The notes beneath the pieces were generated by a model. It did no database searches and had not been told where the DNA came from. It was given only the letters and a program-made list of their open reading frames with translations. Below are positions 33,777 to 43,954 of a stretch of 64,000 bases of DNA, piece after piece. The stretch is from Flavobacterium tibetense (lineage in GTDB: Bacteria; Bacteroidota; Bacteroidia; Flavobacteriales; Flavobacteriaceae). Made by a program: the position numbers and the translations under genes. Positions within the stretch are counted from its first letter, which is position 1; every line of letters begins with the position of its first letter. Location of the stretch: NCBI RefSeq assembly GCF_003293845.1, contig NZ_QLST01000002.1, positions 124,001 to 188,000 of the forward strand, in the 5' to 3' direction.

Positions 33777-35369
33777 ATGAATCCAAAACTACTAATAATA
33801 GTACTACTTGCCTTATTTCTTGCTAATTGCCAAGGAAAAGAAGACAATAGAAAAGAAGCTATTGAAGATGCGCAACAAAAGAAAACGAGTGCTAATGAAA
33901 TCATTCGACCTGTCTCGATTGAAAAATTGAAAACCGTGAATGATTCTATAAAAAGATACTATGCTGTTCTTCAAAATTATGAGATTTGGTATAATTCAAA
34001 CAATAGAAAAGATTTAATAAATGAGATTAAATTGTGCTATAGAGAAGGATTGAACCCAAGCGATTACAACTTAGAAGAGATTGAAAAACTAGAAGAAAAA
34101 AGAGAAAAGTTAACGGATGATGAAATAATTGCCTACGACATTTTACTAACAACCAATTTCGAAAAATTAGCCAATCACCTTCATGCAGGAAAATTAAATC
34201 CAAAAAAACTTTATTCGGATTGGGATTTAGAAAAAAAAGAAATTGCTTTATCCCAAAAACTTGAAAACGCCATAAAAGAAAATAAAGTTGCTACTTTGTT
34301 CAAAAACATCAAACCTCAAGATGAAATTTATCGAAAAATCAAGAAAAGCTTATTGGTTTTAGAAAAGTATCCAGATTATAAGTTTGGAAAAATTTCATTA
34401 AAAAATAAAATTGTTGTCAATGACACAACTGATGTAATCATAGATATAAAAAAACGATTAGCTTATTGGAAAGATTACCAAAATCGTGACAGCATTATTA
34501 CTAATGTATATGATAGCTTAACTGTTTTGGCCGTAAAAAGATTTCAAAGGCGACATAATTTAGCAGCTGATGGCGTTATTGGTTTGGGTACCATAAAAGC
34601 ACTTAATTACTCCAAAAATGAAAGAAGAGAACAAATCATTGCCAATTTAGAACGTTGGAAATGGTTTCCGAATGATTTTGGAGAAACGTATTTACTAGTG
34701 AATTTACCCGAATATAAATTAAGTTATGTGGTTAACAAAGATACAATAACCACTGAACGCATCATTATTGGAAAAGCTAGTAGAAAAACGCCTATTTTAA
34801 CTTCCAAATTAACGAATTTTGTTTTTAATCCTACTTGGACCGTACCACCAACCATTTTAAAAGAAGACTTAACACCGGCAGCGAGCAAAAGTAGTGGCTA
34901 CTTCGAAAAAAACAGAATTACCATTTACAACAACAAAGGAGAAATTATTTCAGCTGAAGATTGGTCACCAGAAAATGCGCGTTCGTATCGTTATGTACAA
35001 CGACCAGGAAGTGATAATTCTTTGGGATTAGTTAAATTCAATTTCTCTAATCGTCATTCGGTTTATTTGCACGATACCAATAATCGCGGTTATTTTACTA
35101 GAGAAAATCGGGCAGTGAGTTCAGGATGTGTTCGTGTGGAAAATCCGTTGCGATTGGCAAAAAAAATCATGAAAAAAGAGGATAACGATTGGTCATTGGA
35201 AAAAATTGATGAAATTATCGCTAAAAAAAACAGCAAATTAGTTCCAATAAAAAGTGACGTAAAAGTCCATCTACTTTATTGGACAAACACATTAGATAAA
35301 AACCAATTAATTTTCTATGAAGATTGCTATAATTTAGACAAAGAAGTATTCAACAAACTAAGAAACTAA
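33777..35369 (+). CDS. L,D-transpeptidase, YcbB/YkuD type, with peptidoglycan-binding domain (lipoprotein)
   Basis: A 530-residue lipoprotein with a signal peptide and lipobox LANC (Cys18). A central peptidoglycan-binding domain (VLAVKRFQRRHNLAADGVIGLGTIKAL, about 257-283) precedes the YkuD catalytic domain. The site is HDTNNRGYF followed by SSGCVRVENP (448-457, catalytic Cys451). It probably forms 3-3 crosslinks or attaches proteins to peptidoglycan in the periplasm. The domain order resembles YcbB (LdtD). It converges with a second L,D-transpeptidase, overlapping its 3' end by 12 bp. Confidence 0.92.
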   Translation: MNPKLLIIVLLALFLANCQGKEDNRKEAIEDAQQKKTSANEIIRPVSIEKLKTVNDSIKRYYAVLQNYEIWYNSNNRKDLINEIKLCYREGLNPSDYNLEEIEKLEEKREKLTDDEIIAYDILLTTNFEKLANHLHAGKLNPKKLYSDWDLEKKEIALSQKLENAIKENKVATLFKNIKPQDEIYRKIKKSLLVLEKYPDYKFGKISLKNKIVVNDTTDVIIDIKKRLAYWKDYQNRDSIITNVYDSLTVLAVKRFQRRHNLAADGVIGLGTIKALNYSKNERREQIIANLERWKWFPNDFGETYLLVNLPEYKLSYVVNKDTITTERIIIGKASRKTPILTSKLTNFVFNPTWTVPPTILKEDLTPAASKSSGYFEKNRITIYNNKGEIISAEDWSPENARSYRYVQRPGSDNSLGLVKFNFSNRHSVYLHDTNNRGYFTRENRAVSSGCVRVENPLRLAKKIMKKEDNDWSLEKIDEIIAKKNSKLVPIKSDVKVHLLYWTNTLDKNQLIFYEDCYNLDKEVFNKLRN

Positions 35370-36092
35370 CTTAGATTTTACTACATAATTTCTAGAAGAA
35401 TGATAAATAAACAAACAAGATTTGTTTTTTATCGTGTTAATTAGCGTTTCATGAACTTCATAAGGAACAGCAGGACAACCTTGACTTCTTCCTAATCTTC
35501 CGTGTTGTTTAATGAAACTTTTTGAAACATAATCTGCTCCATGAATCACAACTGCTCTATTTCTAGCATTGTCGTTGATTCCTTTCTCTAAACCATCTAA
35601 TCGAAGCGAAAATCCGTGTTTTCCTTGGTAAACTTCGCCAGTAGTGTAAAAACCTAAACTGCTTTGAAAAGATTCAGAAACATTAGAAAAACTTGTAGCT
35701 ACATTATCTCCCGAATTTCTTCCATGAGCTACTAAAGATTGTAATAGAATGGTTTTGGTTTTCATATCAATAACCCACATGCGCTCTTCAGTAGAAGGTA
35801 AACTAAAATCTACAATGGTTAAAATATCATTTTCAATTTTTCCTTGATTTTTCAGTTGCTCATAACCCTCAAATGCTTTAGAGAAACTCTCAAAATTTGG
35901 AAGTGAATAATCTTCTGCCACCAATTCTTGATAAAACGATTTACATTTTGCTGCAAATGAAACTTTAGAATTCTCTGCAACTAATTTTGGATCCGTAGTT
36001 ATTGACTTTACTTCAACCGTTTCAGATGAAGTGTCTTTTCCTACGAATGAAAGTGAAACCAGTAAAATTAGGGGCAAAAATTTGTAAATCAT
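35358..36092 (-). CDS. Murein L,D-transpeptidase catalytic-domain protein (YkuD_2 family)
   Basis: A 244-residue secreted protein with a signal peptide (MIYKFLPLILLVSLSFVG). The C-terminal half carries the YkuD_2 pattern: VIHGADYVS (His) and GRSQGCPAV (catalytic Cys206 in this numbering). The start at 36092 is preferred to 36131 because a TATATTTG -7 element spans the upstream ATG. It is a different branch from the neighbouring lipoprotein transpeptidase: no peptidoglycan-binding domain, no lipobox. Substrate not known. Confidence 0.88.
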   Translation of the reverse strand: MIYKFLPLILLVSLSFVGKDTSSETVEVKSITTDPKLVAENSKVSFAAKCKSFYQELVAEDYSLPNFESFSKAFEGYEQLKNQGKIENDILTIVDFSLPSTEERMWVIDMKTKTILLQSLVAHGRNSGDNVATSFSNVSESFQSSLGFYTTGEVYQGKHGFSLRLDGLEKGINDNARNRAVVIHGADYVSKSFIKQHGRLGRSQGCPAVPYEVHETLINTIKNKSCLFIYHSSRNYVVKSKLVS

Positions 36093-36128
36093 TGTTAATC
36101 TTGTAGTTATTTGTTGTTTTATGTTTGC

Positions 36129-36136
36129 CAAATATA
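36129..36136 (-). promoter_or_regulatory. Promoter -7 element TATATTTG for the YkuD_2 gene
   Basis: Exact TAnnTTTG match lying across the upstream in-frame ATG at 36131. The transcript would begin around 36122, so translation must start at 36092. Confidence 0.6.
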
Positions 36137-36237
36137 TTTAAATAAATTTATGAAACAAATTTTTTTATGTATTTTATCGAAAAAAAATGCATTTAATCGG
36201 TGATTCCCTACAAAAGTTAAACATTTTCTAATAAATT

Positions 36238-36266
36238 TTTGTACTACATTGAAAAATGTACATTTG
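36238..36266 (+). promoter_or_regulatory. Promoter of the DUF5916 gene (TTTG-N17-TACATTTG)
   Basis: TTTG at 36238-36241, a 17-bp spacer and TACATTTG at 36259-36266. The -7 element overlaps an in-frame ATG at 36256, so that codon cannot be the start. Confidence 0.65.
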
Positions 36267-36282
36267 CATAAAATCAAAATCT

Positions 36283-38712
36283 ATGTCTAGAAATTTAATT
36301 GTTTTACTAACAGTTTTAACTAATACCCTTTTTGTTAACGCACAAGTAGACAATAAATTACAAACTTATCCAAAAAAAGAAATCACTACTCAGCGAATTT
36401 CTAGCACTATGACAATTGACGGACAATTGAATGAGAGCGAATGGCTTTCTGTTCAACCCGCTACTGATTTCGTTATGTTTGAACCAGACAATGGCAGACC
36501 AATTGCTTTTGAAAAGAGAACAGAAGTGAAAATTTTATATGACAACGATGCTATTTATGTTGGAGCAATTTTATACGATAATGAACCAAACAAAATTTTA
36601 AAAGAACTAGCCGAAAGAGATAATTTTGGCGTAAGTGATGTTTTCGGAATTTTTATTAACGGGTATAATGATGGCCAACAAGATTTTCGGTTTTTTGTTA
36701 CTGCGGCTGGCGGACAATTAGATTGTGTAGCAACCGAACAAACAGGTGAAGATTTTTCATGGAACGCCATTTGGGAAAGCAAAGCAAAAATTACTGATTT
36801 TGGTTGGGTTGTAGAAATGAAGGTTCCTTATGCGGCCTTGCGATTTTCGGAAGAAAAAAATCAAACTTGGGGATTAAACTTTGTTCGTGAACTTAGAAGA
36901 GACCGACAAGTTTATACATGGAATCCTGTAAATGCTAATATTGGTGCAATTATTCAACAGGCTGGAATTTTAAAAGGAATCAACGAAATTAAAACCCCAA
37001 CTCGATTGTTCATAATTCCCTATGCTTCGAGTTATGTAAATCACAACAATAACGAAACTACCAAAGAATTTAAAGGCGGATTAGATATTAAATACGGCAT
37101 CAACGATGCTTACACGCTTGACGCTATTTTAATTCCTGATTTTGGTCAAACGCGTTTTGATGATGTAATTTTAAACTTAGGTCCATTCGAACAGCAATTC
37201 AACGAAAACAGACCTTTTTTCACTGAAGGAACCGATTTATTCAATAAAGGAAATCTTTTATATTCTAGAAGAATTGGTGAAACACCGAGATTAAACATTC
37301 CTCTAGAAGAAAATGAATCTTTTACTAATTATCCTGGCAGTATTAATCTTTTAAATGCTTTAAAAGTTTCTGGTAGAGATAAAGACGGTTTAGGAATTGG
37401 GATTCTAAATGCTATTTCTGAGAGAACTTCAGCAACTGCAGTAGACGAAATAACAGGCGAATCGAGAGAAGTTGTAGTTTCTCCACTTACTAATTACAAC
37501 GTAACTGTATTTGATCAACGTTTCAATCAAAATTCTTCGGTTACTTTAATCAATACCAATGTAACTAGAGATGGAAGTTTTAGAGATGCTAATGTTACTG
37601 GTTTGTTATTCGATTTAAACACGAAAAAAAACACCTACAATCTATCTGGCGACATGAAAATGAGTAGTATTTATGGCGAAACGGTAAAAAGTGGCATCAA
37701 TACTTCCTTATATTTCGCAGAAACTAGCGGAAAAGTTCGCTTTGGAATTGGCGGGAATTATGTTTCAAAAGATTTTGACAATAACGATTTAGGAATCAAT
37801 TTTTTAACCAATTTTAGTTCGGTTTACACCAATGCCAGTTATCGTATTTTAAATCCAACAAAAATATTCAACACCTTCCGATTGAATTTTAATTCATATT
37901 CAGAATTTAATAACGAGACAGGGAGAATTCAATCCAATAATTTCAATTTAAACCTAAACTCTACTGACAAAAAAAACCACTATTACGGGGCTGGACTGAA
38001 TTTTAATCCTTTTGAAACATACGATTATTACGAACCAAGAAGCATTGGAAGATATGCGATTTATCCGCAAACTTATGGCGGTTTTGTTTATTTTTCTTCT
38101 AATTACAACAACAAATTCGCCTTAGATTTAAATCCGAGTTTCACGAATACTTACGAAAAAGACCGATACAATTACGCGTTCAGTGTGAGTCCGAGATACC
38201 GCTTTAGTGACAAATTTTCGATGATTTATCGTTTCAATTATTCGAAACAAAACAATGAAATTGGTTATATCGACAGAGATGTGAGTTCTATTTATTTCGC
38301 ACAACGTGATAGAGATACTTATACCAATAGTATCACGAGTAAATTCTCGATTAATAGTGATATGAATTTTAATCTTCTCGTGCGTCATTATTGGTCTTAT
38401 GCAGAAAATAATACCATTTTAACTTTAAACGAAGACGGAACTTTCAATGAAACCTCAACATATACTAACAATCGGAATTCCAATTTTAGTACTTGGAACA
38501 TGGATTTAACATATTCATGGTGGTTTGCTCCTGGAAGTCAGCTTTCTGTTTTATACCGAAACAATGCTGGAACGTTCACAAGAGAAATCAATCGCGATTT
38601 TGGAAGCAACTTCAATACTTTGATTGGTGACAATTTGAATCACGTTTTTTCAGTTAGCATTCGTTATTTTATCGATTACAACCAAGCAAAAAATTGGATT
38701 AAAAAAGTTTAA
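36283..38712 (+). CDS. DUF5916 outer-membrane protein with N-terminal CBM9-like domain
   Basis: An 809-residue secreted protein. The signal peptide (MSRNLIVLLTVLTNTLFVNAQ) is followed by a carbohydrate-binding family 9-like beta-sandwich (about 40-225, with TMTIDGQLNESEWLSVQPATDFV), and then a long Asn/aromatic-rich region of alternating beta strands typical of a large outer-membrane barrel, as in DUF5916 proteins. The start at 36283 is set by the promoter that overlaps the earlier ATG. The role is unknown; uptake or export of a ligand through the outer membrane is a guess. It is probably monocistronic, since gpmI has its own promoter. Confidence 0.85.
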   Translation: MSRNLIVLLTVLTNTLFVNAQVDNKLQTYPKKEITTQRISSTMTIDGQLNESEWLSVQPATDFVMFEPDNGRPIAFEKRTEVKILYDNDAIYVGAILYDNEPNKILKELAERDNFGVSDVFGIFINGYNDGQQDFRFFVTAAGGQLDCVATEQTGEDFSWNAIWESKAKITDFGWVVEMKVPYAALRFSEEKNQTWGLNFVRELRRDRQVYTWNPVNANIGAIIQQAGILKGINEIKTPTRLFIIPYASSYVNHNNNETTKEFKGGLDIKYGINDAYTLDAILIPDFGQTRFDDVILNLGPFEQQFNENRPFFTEGTDLFNKGNLLYSRRIGETPRLNIPLEENESFTNYPGSINLLNALKVSGRDKDGLGIGILNAISERTSATAVDEITGESREVVVSPLTNYNVTVFDQRFNQNSSVTLINTNVTRDGSFRDANVTGLLFDLNTKKNTYNLSGDMKMSSIYGETVKSGINTSLYFAETSGKVRFGIGGNYVSKDFDNNDLGINFLTNFSSVYTNASYRILNPTKIFNTFRLNFNSYSEFNNETGRIQSNNFNLNLNSTDKKNHYYGAGLNFNPFETYDYYEPRSIGRYAIYPQTYGGFVYFSSNYNNKFALDLNPSFTNTYEKDRYNYAFSVSPRYRFSDKFSMIYRFNYSKQNNEIGYIDRDVSSIYFAQRDRDTYTNSITSKFSINSDMNFNLLVRHYWSYAENNTILTLNEDGTFNETSTYTNNRNSNFSTWNMDLTYSWWFAPGSQLSVLYRNNAGTFTREINRDFGSNFNTLIGDNLNHVFSVSIRYFIDYNQAKNWIKKV

Positions 38713-38749
38713 AATCCGTTTTTATACCTTTTTTACTTCTTCCAATGTT

Positions 38750-38757
38750 TATCTTTG
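38750..38757 (+). promoter_or_regulatory. Promoter -7 element TATCTTTG for gpmI
   Basis: Exact TAnnTTTG match, 16 nt before the gpmI ATG. Confidence 0.6.
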
Positions 38758-38773
38758 CTTAAATTTTTGAAAG

Positions 38774-40291
38774 ATGAACAAAAAAGTAATTCTGATGATT
38801 TTGGACGGTTGGGGAAAATCTCCCGACCCAAAAGTTTCTGCTATTGACCAAGCACATACCCCTTTTATTGATAGTTTGTACCAAAAATACCCAAATGCAC
38901 AATTACGAACAGATGGGTTAAATGTAGGTTTACCTGAAGGTCAAATGGGAAATTCTGAAGTGGGTCATATGAATTTGGGAGCTGGTAGAATTGTATATCA
39001 AGATTTGGCTAAAATCAATTTAGCTGTGGAACACAAAACCATGAAATTCGAAAAATCATTGACTGATGCTTTTGATTATGCTATACAGAATAATAAAAAT
39101 GTTCATTTTTTAGGATTAGTTTCTGATGGTGGCGTGCATTCACATACTTCGCATCTGAAAGGATTAATTGAAGTGGCACAAGAAAAAGGCGTACAAAATA
39201 TGTTTGTTCACGCTTTTACAGATGGTAGGGATGTTGATCCAAAATCAAGTTTAGGCTACATTAACGATTTAATCGTTTTCTTCAAAAGTACCAATGCCAA
39301 ATTAGCATCAGTAATTGGAAGATATTATGCTATGGATCGTGACAAACGCTGGGAAAGAGTAAAATTAGCTTATGACTTAGTGGTAAATGGATTGGGAACC
39401 AAAAGCGAAGATGCTTGCAAAAGCATTTTAGAAAGTTACGAAGCTGAAATAACCGATGAATTCATCAAACCAATTTGCATGGTCGATGTAAATGAAAATC
39501 CAGTTGCAACTATAAAAGAAGGTGATGTAGTTATTTTCTTCAACTTTAGAACCGATAGAGGTAGAGAATTAACAGAAGTGCTTTCGCAACGTGATTTTCA
39601 TGAATTTAATATGCACAAGTTGAATTTGTACTACGTAACGATGACCAATTACGACGATACTTTTGAAAACATTCACGTTATTTACGACAAAGACAATATC
39701 ACCGAAACATTGGGAGAAGTTTTAGAAAAACATGGCAAAAAACAAATTCGAATTGCTGAAACAGAGAAATATCCGCACGTAACTTTTTTCTTTTCTGGTG
39801 GACGAGAAATGCCTTTTGAAGGAGAAACTCGTATTATGAGAAATTCACCAAAAGTTGCCACTTACGATTTAAAACCCGAAATGAGTGCCTTTGAATTAAA
39901 AGACGCCTTACTTCCAGAATTGCAAAAAGGAGAAGTTGATTTTGTATGTCTAAACTTTGCCAATGGCGATATGGTTGGTCATACTGGAGTTATGGAAGCC
40001 GCAATTAAAGCTTGTGAAGCGGTAGATATTTGCGTGAAAGAAATTGTTGAAACTGCTTTAGCGAACAATTATACTACATTATTAATAGCTGACCACGGAA
40101 ATTGTGAAACGATGATAAATGAAGATGGTTCTCCTAATACAGCACACACCACAAATCCTGTTCCGATTATTTTAATTGACAAAGAATTACCTTTAATTAA
40201 AGATGGTGTTTTGAGCGACATTGCTCCAACTATTCTAGATTTAATGGGAATTGAAAAACCAGCTGTGATGACAAGACTTTCATTGTTATAA
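38774..40291 (+). CDS. gpmI: 2,3-bisphosphoglycerate-independent phosphoglycerate mutase GpmI
   Basis: Glycolytic enzyme that interconverts 3- and 2-phosphoglycerate using two Mn2+ ions. The 505 residues show the metal-binding Asp in LMILDGWG (11), the phospho-nucleophile Ser61 in MGNSEVGH (58-65), GRDVDPKS, RYYAMDRDKRW and the C-terminal ADHGNCE and TAHTTNPVP metal ligands. Everything fits a functional alkaline-phosphatase-superfamily mutase. It is followed by a gene for a T9SS cargo protein with a 61-bp gap. Confidence 0.97.
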   Translation: MNKKVILMILDGWGKSPDPKVSAIDQAHTPFIDSLYQKYPNAQLRTDGLNVGLPEGQMGNSEVGHMNLGAGRIVYQDLAKINLAVEHKTMKFEKSLTDAFDYAIQNNKNVHFLGLVSDGGVHSHTSHLKGLIEVAQEKGVQNMFVHAFTDGRDVDPKSSLGYINDLIVFFKSTNAKLASVIGRYYAMDRDKRWERVKLAYDLVVNGLGTKSEDACKSILESYEAEITDEFIKPICMVDVNENPVATIKEGDVVIFFNFRTDRGRELTEVLSQRDFHEFNMHKLNLYYVTMTNYDDTFENIHVIYDKDNITETLGEVLEKHGKKQIRIAETEKYPHVTFFFSGGREMPFEGETRIMRNSPKVATYDLKPEMSAFELKDALLPELQKGEVDFVCLNFANGDMVGHTGVMEAAIKACEAVDICVKEIVETALANNYTTLLIADHGNCETMINEDGSPNTAHTTNPVPIILIDKELPLIKDGVLSDIAPTILDLMGIEKPAVMTRLSLL

Positions 40292-40352
40292 TAATTTTAA
40301 CAAATTTTCGTTTAGAACGCAAATCATTCTTTTAGTCCCCAATCATAAAGTT

Positions 40353-43300
40353 ATGAAAAAAACTACATTTTATACCATTTTATTATTTTTCACAAGTTGG
40401 GTTTCCTTTGGTCAAGGAGGAGCACCGTCATGTGCTATACTTCAAGCTAACCCTAGTGAATATCAATCGTGTGCAACAAGTATACCTTTTGCGAATTCTA
40501 CAGGAGGCAACGGTGAATCATACACCACTACTTGCATCCCAACCAGCTTTGTTGGTCCAACATGGTTTTTTATAGAAATTAAAGATCCTGGAACAGTAAT
40601 ACTGCAAATCAGTCAAGTCAACAATGCTGGCTTTGGCACTGATGTGGATTTTGTTCTATGGGGACCATTTAGCAATCTTAATTCTATTTGTAGCCAACTT
40701 AACACCACCAATGAAGTTGATTGTAGTTATTCTCCAGCAGCTATAGAAACAGTTTCAATTCCAAATAGCAATGTTGGTGATTTATATGTTTTACTAATTG
40801 ACAATTACGCAGGTCAACCTGGAAGTATTACAGTTACTCAAACAGGTGGAACTGGAACTACAAATTGTGATTTTTTATCCTCAGTAAGTATTGTTGAACC
40901 AAACAACACCCCCATCAATCAACTTGATTATTGCAAACCTTTTATCAAAGAAATCAAAGCATTAGTAGATATAACGGATTTCCCTGGACAACCAAGTGAC
41001 TTGCGTTTTAACTATTCTTGGTATAAAGATGACATATTAGTTCAATCTGAGAATAACTCACTATTATCAAGTAATACAATAAATGCTAATGAAAGTGGCG
41101 TATACAAAGTAATTGTTACCGTTTATGATATTTCAATAAATCCATCAGGTGATACAACCGGATTAAGAGAAAGTGAAGCAACAATTGAACTTAAATTTCA
41201 TATAGAGCCTGAAGTTAGTATTTCTAACTCAAATACTGTTTGTTTAAATTCGAATCCTGTTTTAACTTCCGCAATTTCAAACCTTACCGATATGGCACCA
41301 TTAGTAGATGTTTTAAACTACCAATGGTATATAAATAACAACCCAATAAACGGAGCTACAAATCCAACTTTCACTCCAACTTTACCAGGAGATTATTATG
41401 TAATTGTAACTAACGCTCCTTGCTCGGCTAGAACATCCAATACAATAAGAATAATTGTAAGTCCAAATATACAAATTGCATCAGACAATGTGTTTTGTGA
41501 AAATGATTCTTTTACTATTACTTCAAACAATTCTAATGCTAGTTTAAATACTAATTTAACTTACCAGTGGTATAAAGATGGTATTGCAATTGCAGGAGCT
41601 AGTAGTGCTTCCCTTTTAGTTAATAAATTCAATCATACTGTAAACACAACTTCACAATATTATTTAGAAACTACCGAACAAGGCACTTGTACAAACATTT
41701 CAAATAGTGTTGCAATAACCATTAATGCTTTGCCAATAATCAATACTGTTCCAACTACATTAGAACAATGTGATTATATTGACAATACTTTAGACGGAAT
41801 TGCAGAAACTAATTTATTACAACTTTATAATTACTTTACAAATACTACTTCTGGATTAACCTTATATTTTTATTCCGATATTGGTTTAACCCAGCTTATA
41901 ACAAATCCTAGTAATTATATAAATACAACTTCTCCATTTTTCCAAACCATATATGTTAAGTTAGTCAACGAAAATATTACGCCTAATTGTACTTCTGAAA
42001 ACACTGGAAGCTTTACGCTTAGAATAAACCCAACAAGTGTTGCTAATTACCCAAATATAGCTGCGGTTTGTCCAGAAATCAATCAAAATTTCGGTTTTAT
42101 AAATTTTGATGCGCAGCGTGTTTTGATTAAGAATATGTTCTTTCCTAGTTCAGATGTTACAATTTCGTTTCATATAAACACATCAGATGCTTCTACTGGT
42201 TTAAATGCATTATCAAATGCAAGTCAACTTCCTGTAGGAACTACAACTATTTACACCCGAGTTATTTCCAATGCAACGCAAAATTGTGAAGGAATTGGAA
42301 CTTTTGAAGTAACGGTTACTCAAGCACCTTTACAAAATGTTATTAATGAAGAGTTAATATGTCTTCAAGATTCGTATTTATTAAATACTAAAGATGCTGA
42401 AGTATTATCTGGACAAAGTCCAACCGTTGTGGCTTCCTATTTTAATTCATTCGAAAATGCTCGAGATAATGTTTTCGCAATTAACAAAAATATCCCATTG
42501 CTATTAACTTTGGGAACACGTAGAATTTATGTTCGATTATTTGATTCATTAACTCAATGTAGTTCAATTGTGGATTTTGATATAAGTATTTTTCCAAATC
42601 CTGTTTTGACACAGCCTTTAGCAATACGATTGTGTGGAGAAACTACTGCAACTTTCAATTTAAACAGTAGAATTACTCAAATCACAAATGGAAATGCAAA
42701 TTACCAAGTTACTTTCTATGCAAATAATGCTGATTTATTAATAGATAATCCAATAACTAACCCAGATAATTATACAAGTACTTCAACAACTATTATTTGC
42801 AAGGTTGTTGATGCTACAAATAATTCTTGTGAAGCATTTACAACATTAAGTTTAGTGGTAATGAGTTTACCTGGCAGTAATAGCAATCCAACACCAATTG
42901 AATTATGTAACGACTCTGGATTTGAACAATTCGACTTAACAATTAGAGAAAGTCAAATGGCAGGAGCAACTCCATTAAGCACAATTGAATTTATATACTA
43001 CAGAGAACTTAATGATGCATTAGCTAATAATAACAATAGAATAACTAACCCATCAAACTATCTTAACACAACTATTAATTTTCAAAAAATTTATGTTCGT
43101 TTAAACAGCCGAACAAATATTGATAGTGAAACTGGGCTCGCTTGCTTTAAAATTTTAGAACTTGATTTATATGTAAGGCCTTTCCCTGAAAATAATTTAC
43201 TAAGCCAACCTTATACAATTTGTATTGATCAAAGTAATAATATTGTTTATCCGGTTGAAATAAAAACACTTTTAAATAGTTCTGACTATTCTTTCACTTG

Positions 43301-43949
43301 GTACACAGGATTTGACGGAATAAGCGGAAATGAAATTGCTGGAGAAACAAATAATTCATTTATCACTTCTACTGTTGGAGAATATTCAGTAAAAGTTACA
43401 AATATTAGCAATGCTGCTTTATGTAGTAGTATTTTTAATTTTACTGCTCAAACATCATTAATTCCAGAAATCCTAACATTAAATCCTTCCGAATTAATAG
43501 CTTTTGAAGTTGAAAACACAATTTCTGCGACAGTATCACCTCCATCAAATGACTATTTATACTCTATTGACGGTATTTATTGGCAAGAAAGTAATGTTTT
43601 TACCAATATTCCTGAAGGAGAATACACCTTAACAGTTACCAATAAATTTGGCTGTGGAAACTTAAGTGAAAACTTTATTATCTTAGATTATCCAAGATTT
43701 TTCACACCAAATGGGGATGGATACAACGACACTTGGAAACTAAAAGGCAGCTCAATTGTAGATTTTATTTCCGTTTCAATATTTGACAGATACGGAAAAC
43801 TATTAAAAGTCATGAATCCACAAACGGATGAATGGGATGGCTTATTTAATGACACGCCATTACCATCAACAGATTACTGGTTTACTGTGAAATATCAAAT
43901 TAATAATATTTCTAAAGAATTTCGAGGACATTTTTCCTTAATTAGATAA
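40353..43949 (+). CDS. Large secreted protein with T9SS type B C-terminal sorting domain
   Basis: A 1198-residue surface protein. After a signal peptide (ending SFGQ, about residue 21) comes a pre-peptidase-like beta-sandwich (about 30-165). Several Ig/PKD-like domains follow with WYxN/WYKDG patterns (for example YQWYINNNPINGATNPT), then repeats with Cys-Asp-like openings (ELCNDSGFEQFDLT, EQCDYIDNTLDGIAETN) in the region 460-1000. The last 86 residues (from about 1113, YPRFFTPNGDGYNDTW) are the gliding-motility-associated CTD, the type B signal for T9SS export. Probably an adhesin; the ligand is not known. Confidence 0.9.
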   Translation: MKKTTFYTILLFFTSWVSFGQGGAPSCAILQANPSEYQSCATSIPFANSTGGNGESYTTTCIPTSFVGPTWFFIEIKDPGTVILQISQVNNAGFGTDVDFVLWGPFSNLNSICSQLNTTNEVDCSYSPAAIETVSIPNSNVGDLYVLLIDNYAGQPGSITVTQTGGTGTTNCDFLSSVSIVEPNNTPINQLDYCKPFIKEIKALVDITDFPGQPSDLRFNYSWYKDDILVQSENNSLLSSNTINANESGVYKVIVTVYDISINPSGDTTGLRESEATIELKFHIEPEVSISNSNTVCLNSNPVLTSAISNLTDMAPLVDVLNYQWYINNNPINGATNPTFTPTLPGDYYVIVTNAPCSARTSNTIRIIVSPNIQIASDNVFCENDSFTITSNNSNASLNTNLTYQWYKDGIAIAGASSASLLVNKFNHTVNTTSQYYLETTEQGTCTNISNSVAITINALPIINTVPTTLEQCDYIDNTLDGIAETNLLQLYNYFTNTTSGLTLYFYSDIGLTQLITNPSNYINTTSPFFQTIYVKLVNENITPNCTSENTGSFTLRINPTSVANYPNIAAVCPEINQNFGFINFDAQRVLIKNMFFPSSDVTISFHINTSDASTGLNALSNASQLPVGTTTIYTRVISNATQNCEGIGTFEVTVTQAPLQNVINEELICLQDSYLLNTKDAEVLSGQSPTVVASYFNSFENARDNVFAINKNIPLLLTLGTRRIYVRLFDSLTQCSSIVDFDISIFPNPVLTQPLAIRLCGETTATFNLNSRITQITNGNANYQVTFYANNADLLIDNPITNPDNYTSTSTTIICKVVDATNNSCEAFTTLSLVVMSLPGSNSNPTPIELCNDSGFEQFDLTIRESQMAGATPLSTIEFIYYRELNDALANNNNRITNPSNYLNTTINFQKIYVRLNSRTNIDSETGLACFKILELDLYVRPFPENNLLSQPYTICIDQSNNIVYPVEIKTLLNSSDYSFTWYTGFDGISGNEIAGETNNSFITSTVGEYSVKVTNISNAALCSSIFNFTAQTSLIPEILTLNPSELIAFEVENTISATVSPPSNDYLYSIDGIYWQESNVFTNIPEGEYTLTVTNKFGCGNLSENFIILDYPRFFTPNGDGYNDTWKLKGSSIVDFISVSIFDRYGKLLKVMNPQTDEWDGLFNDTPLPSTDYWFTVKYQINNISKEFRGHFSLIR

Positions 43950-43954
43950 TTTAT

